From contig JAZQGP010000017.1 of the NCBI GenBank assembly GCA_045540015.1, forward strand, positions 1 to 9,039: a DNA stretch of 9,039 nucleotides, in the 5' to 3' direction. Both the position numbers and the translations under genes were made by a program. Origin of the DNA: UMGS1387 sp045540015. GTDB taxonomy: Bacteria > Bacillota > Clostridia > Oscillospirales > CAG-382. Of the stretch, positions 1 to 6,345 are shown in pieces (within the stretch, counting starts at the first letter, position 1; the number at the start of each line of letters is the position of its first letter). The notes under the pieces are model-generated. The model had not been told where the DNA came from. It did no database searches and was given only the letters and a program-made list of their open reading frames with translations.

Positions 1-1
1 C

Positions 2-598
2 CCTGTAACAAAAGAAAACAGAAAAGTTTGTGCTTATGCTTTTGCTGTTGGCGAACAAAATGCATCGGGAGAAAAAATTGTTACTGCACCTACTTGTGGT
101 GCGGCAGGCATTGTGCCTGCGGTATTATACTATCAGCAAGAGAAAAATGATTTTAGTGATGAAAGCATAGTTCGTGCACTTATGACAGCAGGAATTGTCG
201 GAAATTTGATCAAAACAAACGCTTCAATTTCAGGAGCAGAGTGTGGATGTCAGGCAGAAGTTGGAAGTGCCTGTGCCATGGCTGCTGCTGCTTTGGGTGA
301 ATTGTTTGATCTTTCTATTGATAAAATTGAGTATGCTGCAGAAATTGCGATAGAACATCATTTGGGGCTTACATGTGATCCGATTTGTGGATTGGTACAG
401 ATTCCCTGTATTGAACGGAATGCAGTTGCTGCAATGAGAGCAATAAATGCTGTTAATTTAGCAAGTTTTCTATGGAATACAAGGAAAATTTCTCTAGATA
501 AAGTTATTCAAACAATGAAAGAAACAGGTAATGATATGCACAAATCATATAAAGAAACTTCTGAGGCAGGACTTGCAAGAATTTTTATAAATAAATAA
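2..598 (+). CDS. sdaAA: L-serine dehydratase, iron-sulfur type, alpha/catalytic part (5' end outside window)
   Basis: Deaminates L-serine to pyruvate and ammonia in the cytoplasm with an oxygen-sensitive [4Fe-4S] cluster. The frame is open from base 2, so the gene starts upstream of the window; the GTG at 113 is an internal valine and not a start. Visible family motifs are APTCGAAG followed by IVPAVLYY, then SGAECGCQAEVG, then LGLTCDP and PCIERNA. The cysteine codons at 248, 374 and 407 correspond to the positions that ligate the cluster in characterised bacterial serine dehydratases. The C-terminus, with YKETSEAGLARIF, matches the usual family end, so the 3' end is intact. Whether this is a separate alpha chain or the C-terminal half of a fused alpha-beta enzyme cannot be told without the upstream sequence. 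The APTCG variant is, as I recall, common in single-chain enzymes. Confidence 0.93.
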   Translation, partial: PVTKENRKVCAYAFAVGEQNASGEKIVTAPTCGAAGIVPAVLYYQQEKNDFSDESIVRALMTAGIVGNLIKTNASISGAECGCQAEVGSACAMAAAALGELFDLSIDKIEYAAEIAIEHHLGLTCDPICGLVQIPCIERNAVAAMRAINAVNLASFLWNTRKISLDKVIQTMKETGNDMHKSYKETSEAGLARIFINK

Positions 599-764
599 TT
601 TTTTGGTCCTAATATGACAGTAACCTGATACAAAGAAGGTTTGCATCTAAACCTTATGTGTCGCAATTGCAAAAAATGGTTTGATCAATAATATGAAGAA
701 CAGGGTATAACGGTAGTAAAGTAAATCTCCGACCTTCGTTTTTGAAGGTCGGAGATATTGCGGT
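599..764. other. Intergenic region between converging genes
   Basis: No gene is supported here. It contains a 7-bp hairpin (AAGGTTT at 636-642 with AAACCTT at 649-655, 6-base loop) that lacks a T-run, so it is not a convincing terminator for the serine dehydratase gene, and a much stronger hairpin at 725-756. In the serine dehydratase frame a short stretch at 656-688 reads like a CxxC knuckle (MCRNCKKWFDQ) flanked by stops, too short to assign. Confidence 0.5.
725..756 (-). terminator. Perfect 13-bp hairpin, probable terminator between converging genes
   Basis: ATCTCCGACCTTC (725-737) and GAAGGTCGGAGAT (744-756) form a perfect 13-bp stem around a 6-base T-rich loop. It lies 8 bases beyond the stop codon of the minus-strand gene ending at 765. 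Read on the minus strand the stem is followed by a T-rich but interrupted tail (TTACTTTACT), which favours use by that gene. On the plus strand there is no T-run, so action on transcripts from the serine dehydratase side is less certain. Confidence 0.7.
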
Positions 765-1520
765 TTATTTGATTTTCGGCACTTTCAGCCATAGACCGGG
801 TACTACGTTTTCAGCATAGAATTTTTCAAACTTTACATCTTCCGAAATGTACTTTTTTGTATATTCGTTGTTGCCATGCGTTTCGGTAAGAGGTACATGG
901 CACATTTCGCTGAACCAACCGCTGTAATACGTGCTTTTTAGGCCGCCGTGTCCATGTATCGAAACATTTTCACCTGTATTGTGTTCCCACCATGAAATGT
1001 TTACTACCTTTATGCCAAGGTTTGTAAGTTCGTCAATAAACTCGGTGATATTCTCAGTGATTATACAGTCAAGATATCCATCGCCGACGGGTTGCACTTT
1101 GTATTGCTGAATCAGATTGTCAAGTTTTAGTTTAACGGAAGCTTTGTCTTGCGAGCAGACGGAGGCTTCAACATGTGTTTTGGTGATGATTTCTCCAAGT
1201 CTTTTTGTTCTGCGTAAAACCATTATTGCATCTATAGGCCATATAAATAGAGATATGTTTCTTAAAAGTAATTTTAAGAATTTGGGTTCTGTTCCGTCAT
1301 CACACACAATTTTCTGTTTCATAATGCGTTTGCCTATGCTTGGATTTAATACGTCTTTAAAGAAAAACAAAAGCTCTTCCAAAGATGAGACAAATGGAAT
1401 AATTATCATTTGTTCTGAAGAATCTAATATAAAAAGCAAAGGAATAATAGTTATAATCCCAAACAATGAAAGCAGAATCACATCAATAAGAAAGGCTACA
1501 ATCCTATTGTTATATATCAT
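765..1520 (-). CDS. RDD-family membrane protein with an unassigned C-terminal domain
   Basis: A 251-residue protein. Residues 1-115 resemble the RDD family: RIVAFLID at 6-13 opens a hydrophobic helix (about 7-32), a second hydrophobic stretch follows (about 38-55), then NPSIGKRIMKQKIV at 59-72, a third segment (about 86-103) and RRTKRLGEII at 103-112, the usual RDD order. RDD proteins are poorly characterised membrane proteins. Residues about 130-251 are soluble, with a Trp/His/Gly-rich core (SWWEHNTGE, HGHGG, YYSGWFSEM) that I do not recognise. I chose ATG 1520 over the in-frame GTG at 1526 because GGAG (1530-1533) lies 9 bases before the ATG but only 3 before the GTG. It is transcribed alone from a consensus promoter at 1553-1581. 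RDD assignment is fairly secure; function is unknown. Confidence 0.8.
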   Translation of the reverse strand: MIYNNRIVAFLIDVILLSLFGIITIIPLLFILDSSEQMIIIPFVSSLEELLFFFKDVLNPSIGKRIMKQKIVCDDGTEPKFLKLLLRNISLFIWPIDAIMVLRRTKRLGEIITKTHVEASVCSQDKASVKLKLDNLIQQYKVQPVGDGYLDCIITENITEFIDELTNLGIKVVNISWWEHNTGENVSIHGHGGLKSTYYSGWFSEMCHVPLTETHGNNEYTKKYISEDVKFEKFYAENVVPGLWLKVPKIK

Positions 1521-1552
1521 TAACACAGTCTCCTTTTTTTATTTTCGGGTAT

Positions 1553-1581
1553 ATTATATATTTTATGATTTAATTTGTCAA
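1553..1581 (-). promoter_or_regulatory. Consensus sigma-A promoter of the RDD-protein gene
   Basis: On the minus strand TTGACA (1576-1581) and TATAAT (1553-1558) are both perfect and exactly 17 bases apart. They lie 33 bases or more upstream of the ATG at 1520. This predicts strong constitutive-type transcription; no operator is evident. Confidence 0.85.
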
Positions 1582-1583
1582 TG

Positions 1584-1612
1584 TTTTCAAAAGTTTTGTT
1601 TTCTGTTATAAT
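1584..1612 (+). promoter_or_regulatory. Extended -10 promoter of the glycosylase gene
   Basis: TATAAT at 1607-1612 is preceded by TGT, an extended -10 element, and by a weak -35 (TTTTCA, 1584-1589) at 17-base spacing. It sits 27 bases before the ATG at 1640. Its -35 box begins only 2 bases from the -35 box of the divergent promoter at 1553-1581. Confidence 0.65.
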
Positions 1613-1639
1613 ATAATTAAAAAGTATGAGGTAACAACC

Positions 1640-2122
1640 ATGCCCACCCATCCAATACCACCGCTGTATGACAAAAACTCAAAAATACTTATCCTCGGCT
1701 CATTTCCGTCCGTGAAATCAAGAGAGGATAAGTTCTTCTATGCACATAAGCAAAACAGGTTCTGGAAAGTGATTGCTGGTGTTTTGGGTACAGAAGTACC
1801 CGAAACGGTTGAACAAAAACGAAAACTTCTGCTCGAAAATAACATCGCTCTTTGGGATGTAATTGCTTCGTGCGATATAACAGGAAGCTCGGACAGTTCC
1901 ATTAAAAACGTTGTTCCCAACAACCTTTCTGTTATACTTGACAGCGCCGATATAAAGCAGATTTTTGTAAACGGAAAGACGGCTGAAAAATATTACAATA
2001 AGTATATTAAAAACTGCATAAAAAGAAACGCTCTCACACTTTCGTCAACATCACCCGCAAATGCCGCGTGGAGTGTCGAAAAACTTGTAGAAGTGTGGAG
2101 CGTTATAAACGATTATGTTTAG
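1640..2122 (+). CDS. DNA-deoxyinosine (hypoxanthine-DNA) glycosylase, uracil-DNA glycosylase superfamily
   Basis: A 160-residue base-excision repair enzyme expected to remove hypoxanthine, the product of adenine deamination, from DNA. Motif 1 is ILGSFPSVKSR (18-28) followed by FYAHKQNRFW (33-42). Asn39 in this block matches, to my knowledge, the catalytic asparagine described for the archaeal family 6 enzyme. NNIALWDVI (67-75), the GSSDSSI block (82-88) and STSPANA (136-142) complete the family signature, and the last corresponds to the motif 2 loop. Length is normal for the family. The start at 1640 is supported by GAGGT (1628-1632) seven bases upstream. The gene is monocistronic and ends tail-to-tail with the copper ATPase, 4 bases apart. 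Substrate preference is inferred from the family. Confidence 0.9.
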   Translation: MPTHPIPPLYDKNSKILILGSFPSVKSREDKFFYAHKQNRFWKVIAGVLGTEVPETVEQKRKLLLENNIALWDVIASCDITGSSDSSIKNVVPNNLSVILDSADIKQIFVNGKTAEKYYNKYIKNCIKRNALTLSSTSPANAAWSVEKLVEVWSVINDYV

Positions 2123-2126
2123 TTGA

Positions 2127-2327
2127 TCATTCTGCTTTGTAGCCCAAGTTGTTAACCGTGTTTACAAGAAGTGACTTGTCAAGCTCTTTATCAAGAACTA
2201 CAACGCATATGCCTTCCTTATGGTCGGGACTTGCTTCTTTGACACCGTCAATTGCTTCAAGGTTCTTCTTGACGTTTGCCTCGCAGTGCGGACACATCAT
2301 TCCTTCGATTTTAAGTGTGATTTCCAT
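2127..2327 (-). CDS. Possible internal-start product: 66-residue CopZ-like copper chaperone
   Basis: The last 66 codons of the copper ATPase frame encode a complete heavy-metal-associated fold beginning MEITLKIEGMMCPHC and ending NNLGYKAE, the size of a free CopZ chaperone. Its ATG (2325-2327) is preceded in the coding sequence by GGAGG (minus strand, bases 2336-2340) with an 8-base spacer, as good a ribosome binding site as any in this window. The linker residues SEEKK are simply the translation of that leader. This suggests either a former separate copZ gene joined to copA, or one frame giving both a fused pump and a free chaperone. Whether internal initiation occurs is an inference; no separate promoter is visible. 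Confidence 0.5.
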   Translation of the reverse strand: MEITLKIEGMMCPHCEANVKKNLEAIDGVKEASPDHKEGICVVVLDKELDKSLLVNTVNNLGYKAE

Positions 2328-4625
2328 TTTCTTTTCCTCCGATATTATAATTTTTGACGGTGCATTTTTTGTGCTGTCTTTTAGTTTTACAAAGTTGAGC
2401 CGCAGTGCATTTGAAACGACGCAGAAACTTGAAAGGCTCATTGCAGCTGCACCGAACATGGGATTGAGCTCCCAACCGAGAGTGTTGATAAATACGCCTG
2501 CCGCAAGAGGAATCCCGACAGTGTTGTAGAAGAATGCCCAAAACAGGTTTTGCTTTATGTTGGTAAGAGTTTTTCTTGAGAGCTTTATAGCTGCTGCTAC
2601 ATCCGATATTGAGCTGTTCATAAGAACAACGTCTGCGCTGTCTATAGCAACATCCGTCCCGCTTCCGATGGCAATACCAATGTCGGCTCTTGCAAGTGCA
2701 ACCGCATCGTTTATTCCGTCGCCAACCATTGCAACTTTGTTATTTTGCATAAGTCTGGAGATTTCTTTTTCCTTGCCGTCAGGCAGAACTTCGCTTATAA
2801 TTTCGTCAACGCCAACAGCTTTTCCGACGTAAGCAGCACTTCGACTGTTGTCGCCTGTAAGCATAACCGTTTTTATGCGCATTTTATGAAGCGCTTCGAT
2901 TGCATTTTTGCTGTCCTCTTTGATTTCGTCGGCAACAGCAATAATTCCGAGAAGTACGCCGTCGCAGGCAAAGTATAAAACTGTTTTGCCCTCATCCGAA
3001 AGGGAAGAAGCTTTTTCTTTTATTTCGCTGTGAACTTCACAGAATTTTTCAATGTATGAAAGATTTCCACCCGCAATTATTTTGCTGTTCAAAAGAGCTT
3101 TAAGGCCGCCGCCTGCGAAGATTTCAAAATCTGAAACCTCTAAAAGGGAAGTGTTTTCCTTTTTTGCGTATTCTGTCACTGCAAATGCAAGCGGATGCTC
3201 GCTTTTTGACTCAAGCGCGTATGCATATTGTAAAAGCCGGTCTTTTGAAGTGCCATCCTGCGGAACAATGTCCGTTATGTGTGGTTTGCCTTTGGTGATT
3301 GTTCCTGTTTTGTCAAGCACAACAGTTTTGACTTTTCCCGTGTTTTCAAGCGAAACGGCAGTTTTAAAAAGTATTCCGTTTTTCGCACCGACTCCGTTTC
3401 CCACCATAATCGCAACAGGCGTTGCAAGTCCAAGTGCACACGGACAGCTTATAACAAGCACCGAAATACCTCTTGCAAGAGCATACCCGACAGTTTCTCC
3501 TGCTATCAGCCATGCTACAGTGCTGATTACTGCAATTACAATAACCACGGGAACAAAAACGCCCGACACCTTGTCTGCAATCTTTGCAACAGGAGCTTTT
3601 TCGCTTGATGCGTCGTTTACCATGCGGATAATCTGCGATAGGGTTGTATCTTCGCCTACTCGAAGAGCTTTGCATTTTAGAAAGCCTGTCTTGTTGATAA
3701 CGCCGGCACAGACGGTGTCGCCCTCAGCTTTGTCTACCGGAATGCTCTCACCTGTGAGTGCCGACTCGTCAAAACCGCCGTGACCTTCAATTATTTCTCC
3801 GTCAACGGGAACGGCATCGCCCGGCTTTAATATAAAAATATCGCCTTTTTTTACGTTTTCAGCAAGGATAGTTGTTTCTTTTCCGTCAACAAGCAAAACA
3901 GCGCTTTTCGGTTTTAAGTCGAGAAGCGATTTCAGCGCATTTGTTGTTTTTCCTTTTGCTTTTGCCTCGAGCATTTTGCCGACTGTTATGAGTGTCAGTA
4001 TCATTGCCGCCGATTCAAAATACATCTCGTGCATGTATTTCATAGCACTTGCATGGTCGCCGATGTTTACAAACCGAGTCATTTCAAACAGCGCATAGGT
4101 GCTGTAAACAAACGCCGCCGATGAACCGAGTGCAACAAGCGTGTCCATGTTTGGCGAACGCTTCCATAGTGCCTTAAAACCCGATATGAAAAACTTCTGG
4201 TTGATAATCATTACAATGCCTGTTAGAATCAGCTGAATGAGGCAAAGAGCGATATGATTTTCCGAAAAATACGACGGAATCGGAAAATTCCACATCATGT
4301 GTCCCATGGAAAAATACATGAGAATGACAAGAAAGAACAGGGAAGAGAAAAGTCTCTTTTTCAGTTTCGGTGTTTCTGTGTCTTCGATTTCTTGTTTCTT
4401 TGAGGAACTGTTTTCGGTCGCTGCACTACTGTAAAGAGAAGCACCGTAGCCTGCACCTGTTACCGATGCGATAATGCTCTCGCTGCTTGCACTGCCTTCA
4501 ACATTCATCGTGCCTGTGAGAAGATTTACAGAGCAGCTTTCAACTCCGTCAACTGCATTTACAGCTTTCTCAACTCTTGCACTGCACGCTGCACAGCTCA
4601 TGCCCGTTACTTTATATTTTTCCAT
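2127..4625 (-). CDS. copA: Cu(I)-exporting P1B-type ATPase with a fused C-terminal copper-chaperone domain
   Basis: An 832-residue membrane ATPase that pumps Cu(I) out of the cytoplasm. Order: N-terminal heavy-metal domain (1-66) with MSCAAC, Cys11/Cys14; membrane helices about 93-112, 124-142, 160-180 and 204-220; actuator domain with TGES at 291-294; helices about 355-375 and 383-405 carrying CPC at 394-396; phosphorylation motif DKTGT with Asp438; SEHP at 475-478; GDGIND at 635-640; two final helices with YN (700-701) and MSLSS (729-733), which mark the Cu(I) subgroup. Residues 767-832 form a second heavy-metal domain with MCPHC (Cys778, Cys781), unusual because extra metal domains in CopA are normally N-terminal. 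A Shine-Dalgarno plus ATG precede it inside the frame. The start at 4625 has AGGTG (4631-4635) upstream. No copper regulator gene adjoins it. Confidence 0.96.
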   Translation of the reverse strand: MEKYKVTGMSCAACSARVEKAVNAVDGVESCSVNLLTGTMNVEGSASSESIIASVTGAGYGASLYSSAATENSSSKKQEIEDTETPKLKKRLFSSLFFLVILMYFSMGHMMWNFPIPSYFSENHIALCLIQLILTGIVMIINQKFFISGFKALWKRSPNMDTLVALGSSAAFVYSTYALFEMTRFVNIGDHASAMKYMHEMYFESAAMILTLITVGKMLEAKAKGKTTNALKSLLDLKPKSAVLLVDGKETTILAENVKKGDIFILKPGDAVPVDGEIIEGHGGFDESALTGESIPVDKAEGDTVCAGVINKTGFLKCKALRVGEDTTLSQIIRMVNDASSEKAPVAKIADKVSGVFVPVVIVIAVISTVAWLIAGETVGYALARGISVLVISCPCALGLATPVAIMVGNGVGAKNGILFKTAVSLENTGKVKTVVLDKTGTITKGKPHITDIVPQDGTSKDRLLQYAYALESKSEHPLAFAVTEYAKKENTSLLEVSDFEIFAGGGLKALLNSKIIAGGNLSYIEKFCEVHSEIKEKASSLSDEGKTVLYFACDGVLLGIIAVADEIKEDSKNAIEALHKMRIKTVMLTGDNSRSAAYVGKAVGVDEIISEVLPDGKEKEISRLMQNNKVAMVGDGINDAVALARADIGIAIGSGTDVAIDSADVVLMNSSISDVAAAIKLSRKTLTNIKQNLFWAFFYNTVGIPLAAGVFINTLGWELNPMFGAAAMSLSSFCVVSNALRLNFVKLKDSTKNAPSKIIISEEKKMEITLKIEGMMCPHCEANVKKNLEAIDGVKEASPDHKEGICVVVLDKELDKSLLVNTVNNLGYKAE
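2336..2340 (-). promoter_or_regulatory. Internal Shine-Dalgarno within the copper ATPase frame
   Basis: GGAGG on the minus strand, followed by AAAAGAAA and an in-frame ATG at 2327. It decides a potential second start that would give the free chaperone domain. Purine-rich Glu/Lys codons can create such sites by chance, but the match in sequence, spacing and domain boundary is complete. Confidence 0.6.
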
Positions 4626-4660
4626 ATATACACCTGCCTTTGTATGCTGTTTATACTGTT

Positions 4661-4689
4661 ATTATATAGCGTAATTATTTGGAAATCAA
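4661..4689 (-). promoter_or_regulatory. Promoter of the copper ATPase gene
   Basis: On the minus strand TTGATT (4684-4689) and TATAAT (4661-4666) are separated by 17 bases. The normal spacing argues against a CueR/MerR-type promoter, which has a stretched 19-20 base spacer. I see no CopY-type TACANNTGTA box and no clear CsoR site, so copper control is not evident from the sequence. Confidence 0.7.
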
Positions 4690-4752
4690 TACAAAAATAT
4701 GCAGTCGGTGTTAACAAACTTCCGTTACATGAAAAGAAAAAAATAATAACTC

Positions 4753-4781
4753 TTGCATATTTTTCAAAGTTGTGCTATTAT
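4753..4781 (+). promoter_or_regulatory. Promoter of the DUF4364 / RNase M5-like operon
   Basis: TTGCAT (4753-4758) and TATTAT (4776-4781), 17 bases apart, with TGC directly before the -10 box forming an extended -10. It ends 18 bases before the ATG at 4800, so the 5' leader is short, and it argues against the longer open frame that begins at 4644. Confidence 0.75.
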
Positions 4782-4799
4782 AAACAAAAGGTGATGAAA

Positions 4800-5330
4800 A
4801 TGCTTAACAAACCCGAAGAAATAAGAGCGATAACTCTTTTTATAATTTCATATCTCGGAAGCGAGCTTGACTCGGGAAATCTCCAGTCTGCCGTTCTTGC
4901 AACAGGACTTGTCGATATGACGGACTACTATGACTGCATAGAGAGTCTTAACCGTGACAATCTTATTTTTGTTATTAAAAACGGCGGTAAAGAGGTTTGC
5001 GGCATAACCAAAAAAGGAAAGAGCATACTTCCTGAGCTTCAGAGCTTTATTCCTGAGGGTATCAGAGAAGAGGCTGTAAGATGCGCCTGGCACTATTACG
5101 AGGCGCTTGTCAACGGAATTGATTATTATACCCGTATAGAAAAAGACGGTGAGGATTTTTATGTTGTAACAGGCGTGAAAATACATGATAGAAAAACCGT
5201 TGAAACAAGAACCTACTTCAAGACCGAAAAGGAAGCAGTTGAAGCTAAAATTAACTGTGAAACCCGTCCGCAGGCTGTTATAAATACAATACTTGCAGCA
5301 GTCACCGGTGACGTTAATTTTATTATGTAA
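4800..5330 (+). CDS. DUF4364 family protein, winged-helix-like
   Basis: A 176-residue cytoplasmic protein matching DUF4364, a family widespread in Clostridia and of unknown function. Residues 1-80 have the pattern of a winged helix: two helices (5-20 and 26-35), a likely recognition helix with DYYDCIESLNRDNLI (42-56), and a wing ending in GITKKGKSILPEL (68-80). Residues 85-105 are helical, and 107-145 are predicted beta strands (YYTRIEKDGEDFYVVTGVKI). It lacks catalytic motifs, so DNA binding or regulation is a guess from the fold. AAGGTG (4788-4793) supports ATG 4800; an ATG at 4794 is too close to it, and the frame upstream precedes the promoter. It is the first gene of an operon with the Toprim gene, one base downstream. 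Confidence 0.85.
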   Translation: MLNKPEEIRAITLFIISYLGSELDSGNLQSAVLATGLVDMTDYYDCIESLNRDNLIFVIKNGGKEVCGITKKGKSILPELQSFIPEGIREEAVRCAWHYYEALVNGIDYYTRIEKDGEDFYVVTGVKIHDRKTVETRTYFKTEKEAVEAKINCETRPQAVINTILAAVTGDVNFIM

Positions 5331-5331
5331 T

Positions 5332-5904
5332 ATGGAAAAGCTGTATTTGCCGGATACCGTTGTAATTGTCGAGGGAAAGTACGACAAGATAAAGCTCTTA
5401 TCGGTTATAGACGCCGTTATAATAGAAACAGGTGGTTTTGCGGTATTCAATAACGAACAAAAGAGAAAGCTTATAAGAAGACTTTCAGAGAACAAAAGAA
5501 TAGTAATTCTCACCGACAGCGACGGAGCAGGCTTTGTTATCCGTAACAAAATAAAAGGTATGGTTGGAGAAAACAGTGACATAGTAAATCTTTATGCGCC
5601 CAAAATCTTCGGCAAGGAAAGTAGAAAGAAAATTGCTTCAAAGGAAGGAGTTATCGGTGTTGAAGGTGTTGACGCTCAAAAACTCCGCGACATTTTTGTT
5701 TCTGCAGGATTTTCACCAGATGCAAAAAAAGACGTAAAGACCTGCACCTATTCAAAGGCAGACCTTTACGCCCTCGGCTATTCCGGAAAAAGTGACAGCA
5801 GCGCCAAAAGGGATGCTCTTCTCGTAAAACATTCTCTTCCCGAAGGAATGAGTGCTAACGCTTTTTTAGAAGCTGTCAATCTTCTCGGAATAACGCTTGA
5901 TTAA
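5332..5904 (+). CDS. rnmV: RNase M5-like Toprim domain protein (DUF4093 C-terminus)
   Basis: A 190-residue protein. The N-terminal Toprim domain has VVIVEGKYD (10-18, Glu14) and ILTDSDGAG (59-67, Asp62 and Asp64), the acidic metal-binding set; IETGGFAV (31-38) and EGVIGVEG (105-112) also match RNase M5, which in Bacillus cleaves the 5S rRNA precursor. Residues about 136-187 correspond to the DUF4093 C-terminal region. Length is close to that of the Bacillus enzyme. In Bacillus the gene precedes ksgA; here it follows a DUF4364 gene, so the context differs and 5S rRNA as substrate is inferred from family only. The ATG at 5332 follows the upstream stop by one base and has no Shine-Dalgarno of its own, so translational coupling is likely. 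An in-frame TTG at 5293 lacks a ribosome site and would lengthen the N-terminus beyond the Toprim start. Confidence 0.85.
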   Translation: MEKLYLPDTVVIVEGKYDKIKLLSVIDAVIIETGGFAVFNNEQKRKLIRRLSENKRIVILTDSDGAGFVIRNKIKGMVGENSDIVNLYAPKIFGKESRKKIASKEGVIGVEGVDAQKLRDIFVSAGFSPDAKKDVKTCTYSKADLYALGYSGKSDSSAKRDALLVKHSLPEGMSANAFLEAVNLLGITLD

Positions 5905-5909
5905 ACTGT

Positions 5910-6236
5910 TTACTGCTCTTCAAAGGTTTTGCATTCAGTCTCTCTGCTTGCACGTGAGTCGCTTGAACCTACCTCAATTCTGTCCGCGTCGCAGTATCCT
6001 CTTTCATTGTATACGCAGTTTTCTGCAGAACACTCAACGTCGGAAAAAGAGCAGGCACAGTCTTCGCAACCGCAGGTGCTGTTTTTGCCGGTACCCTTGT
6101 CTTCGTTTGCAAAGCTTGCGCACATTGTTTCTTCATACACAGAGGCATTTTCGCCCTCAACCTTAATACCTTCAAGTCGGCATCCGCCGTCTTTGTTGTA
6201 ATAGCAATGTTTTACTTCACAGGAAATTGTCGGCAT
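5910..6236 (-). CDS. Small cysteine-rich protein with two DUF1540 repeats
   Basis: A 108-residue protein with two DUF1540 units, a short Firmicutes domain of unknown role whose cysteine spacing suggests metal binding. Unit 1 (4-42) has Cys6, 11, 19 and 39 with ISCEVKHCYYN and a C-terminal T-x-C-x-S-F. Unit 2 (67-105) has Cys69, 74, 82 and 102 with VECSAENCVYN and ECKTF. The linker holds CGCEDCAC (55-62), four more cysteines, giving twelve in all. No signal peptide is present and the protein is acidic. The start is supported by AAAGGAC and GGAAG on the minus strand (6242-6253). It faces the Toprim gene tail-to-tail with 5 bases between. Metal binding is inferred from the cysteines. Confidence 0.88.
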   Translation of the reverse strand: MPTISCEVKHCYYNKDGGCRLEGIKVEGENASVYEETMCASFANEDKGTGKNSTCGCEDCACSFSDVECSAENCVYNERGYCDADRIEVGSSDSRASRETECKTFEEQ

Positions 6237-6345
6237 GATATCTTCCGTCCTTTAATCGTAATTTGTGAAAGCTTTCGCTTTCGAGTATATTTTCCGCATA
6301 CATCCGTGTATTATGCTTGTTAAAATTTTACATGGATGCTGCGGA

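Noticed and set aside
599..720. Possible transposase zinc-knuckle remnant (MCRNCKKWFDQ followed by a stop and YEEQGITVVK) in the serine dehydratase frame
   Set aside because: Only about a dozen residues between stops, no start, no inverted repeats and no recognisable family; chance cannot be excluded.
765..1526. GTG start at 1526 for the RDD protein
   Set aside because: The Shine-Dalgarno would be only 3 bases away; the ATG at 1520 has the normal 9-base spacing.
2344..2372. Internal promoter for a separate copZ transcript (minus-strand TATAAT at 2344-2349)
   Set aside because: No -35 box at suitable spacing, and the implied transcription start would fall inside the Shine-Dalgarno, leaving no usable leader.
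3052..3783. 243-codon plus-strand frame opposite the copper ATPase
   Set aside because: It is the antisense shadow of a long, fully motif-bearing gene; no ribosome site and no recognisable protein features.
4640..4660. Copper-responsive operator near the copA promoter, suggested by GTAT/ATAC half-sites
   Set aside because: Four-base half-sites are too short, and they do not match CopY, CsoR or CueR sites.
4644..4799. N-terminal extension of the DUF4364 protein from base 4644
   Set aside because: The extension lies upstream of and across the promoter at 4753-4781, and ATG 4800 has a good ribosome site and the family length.
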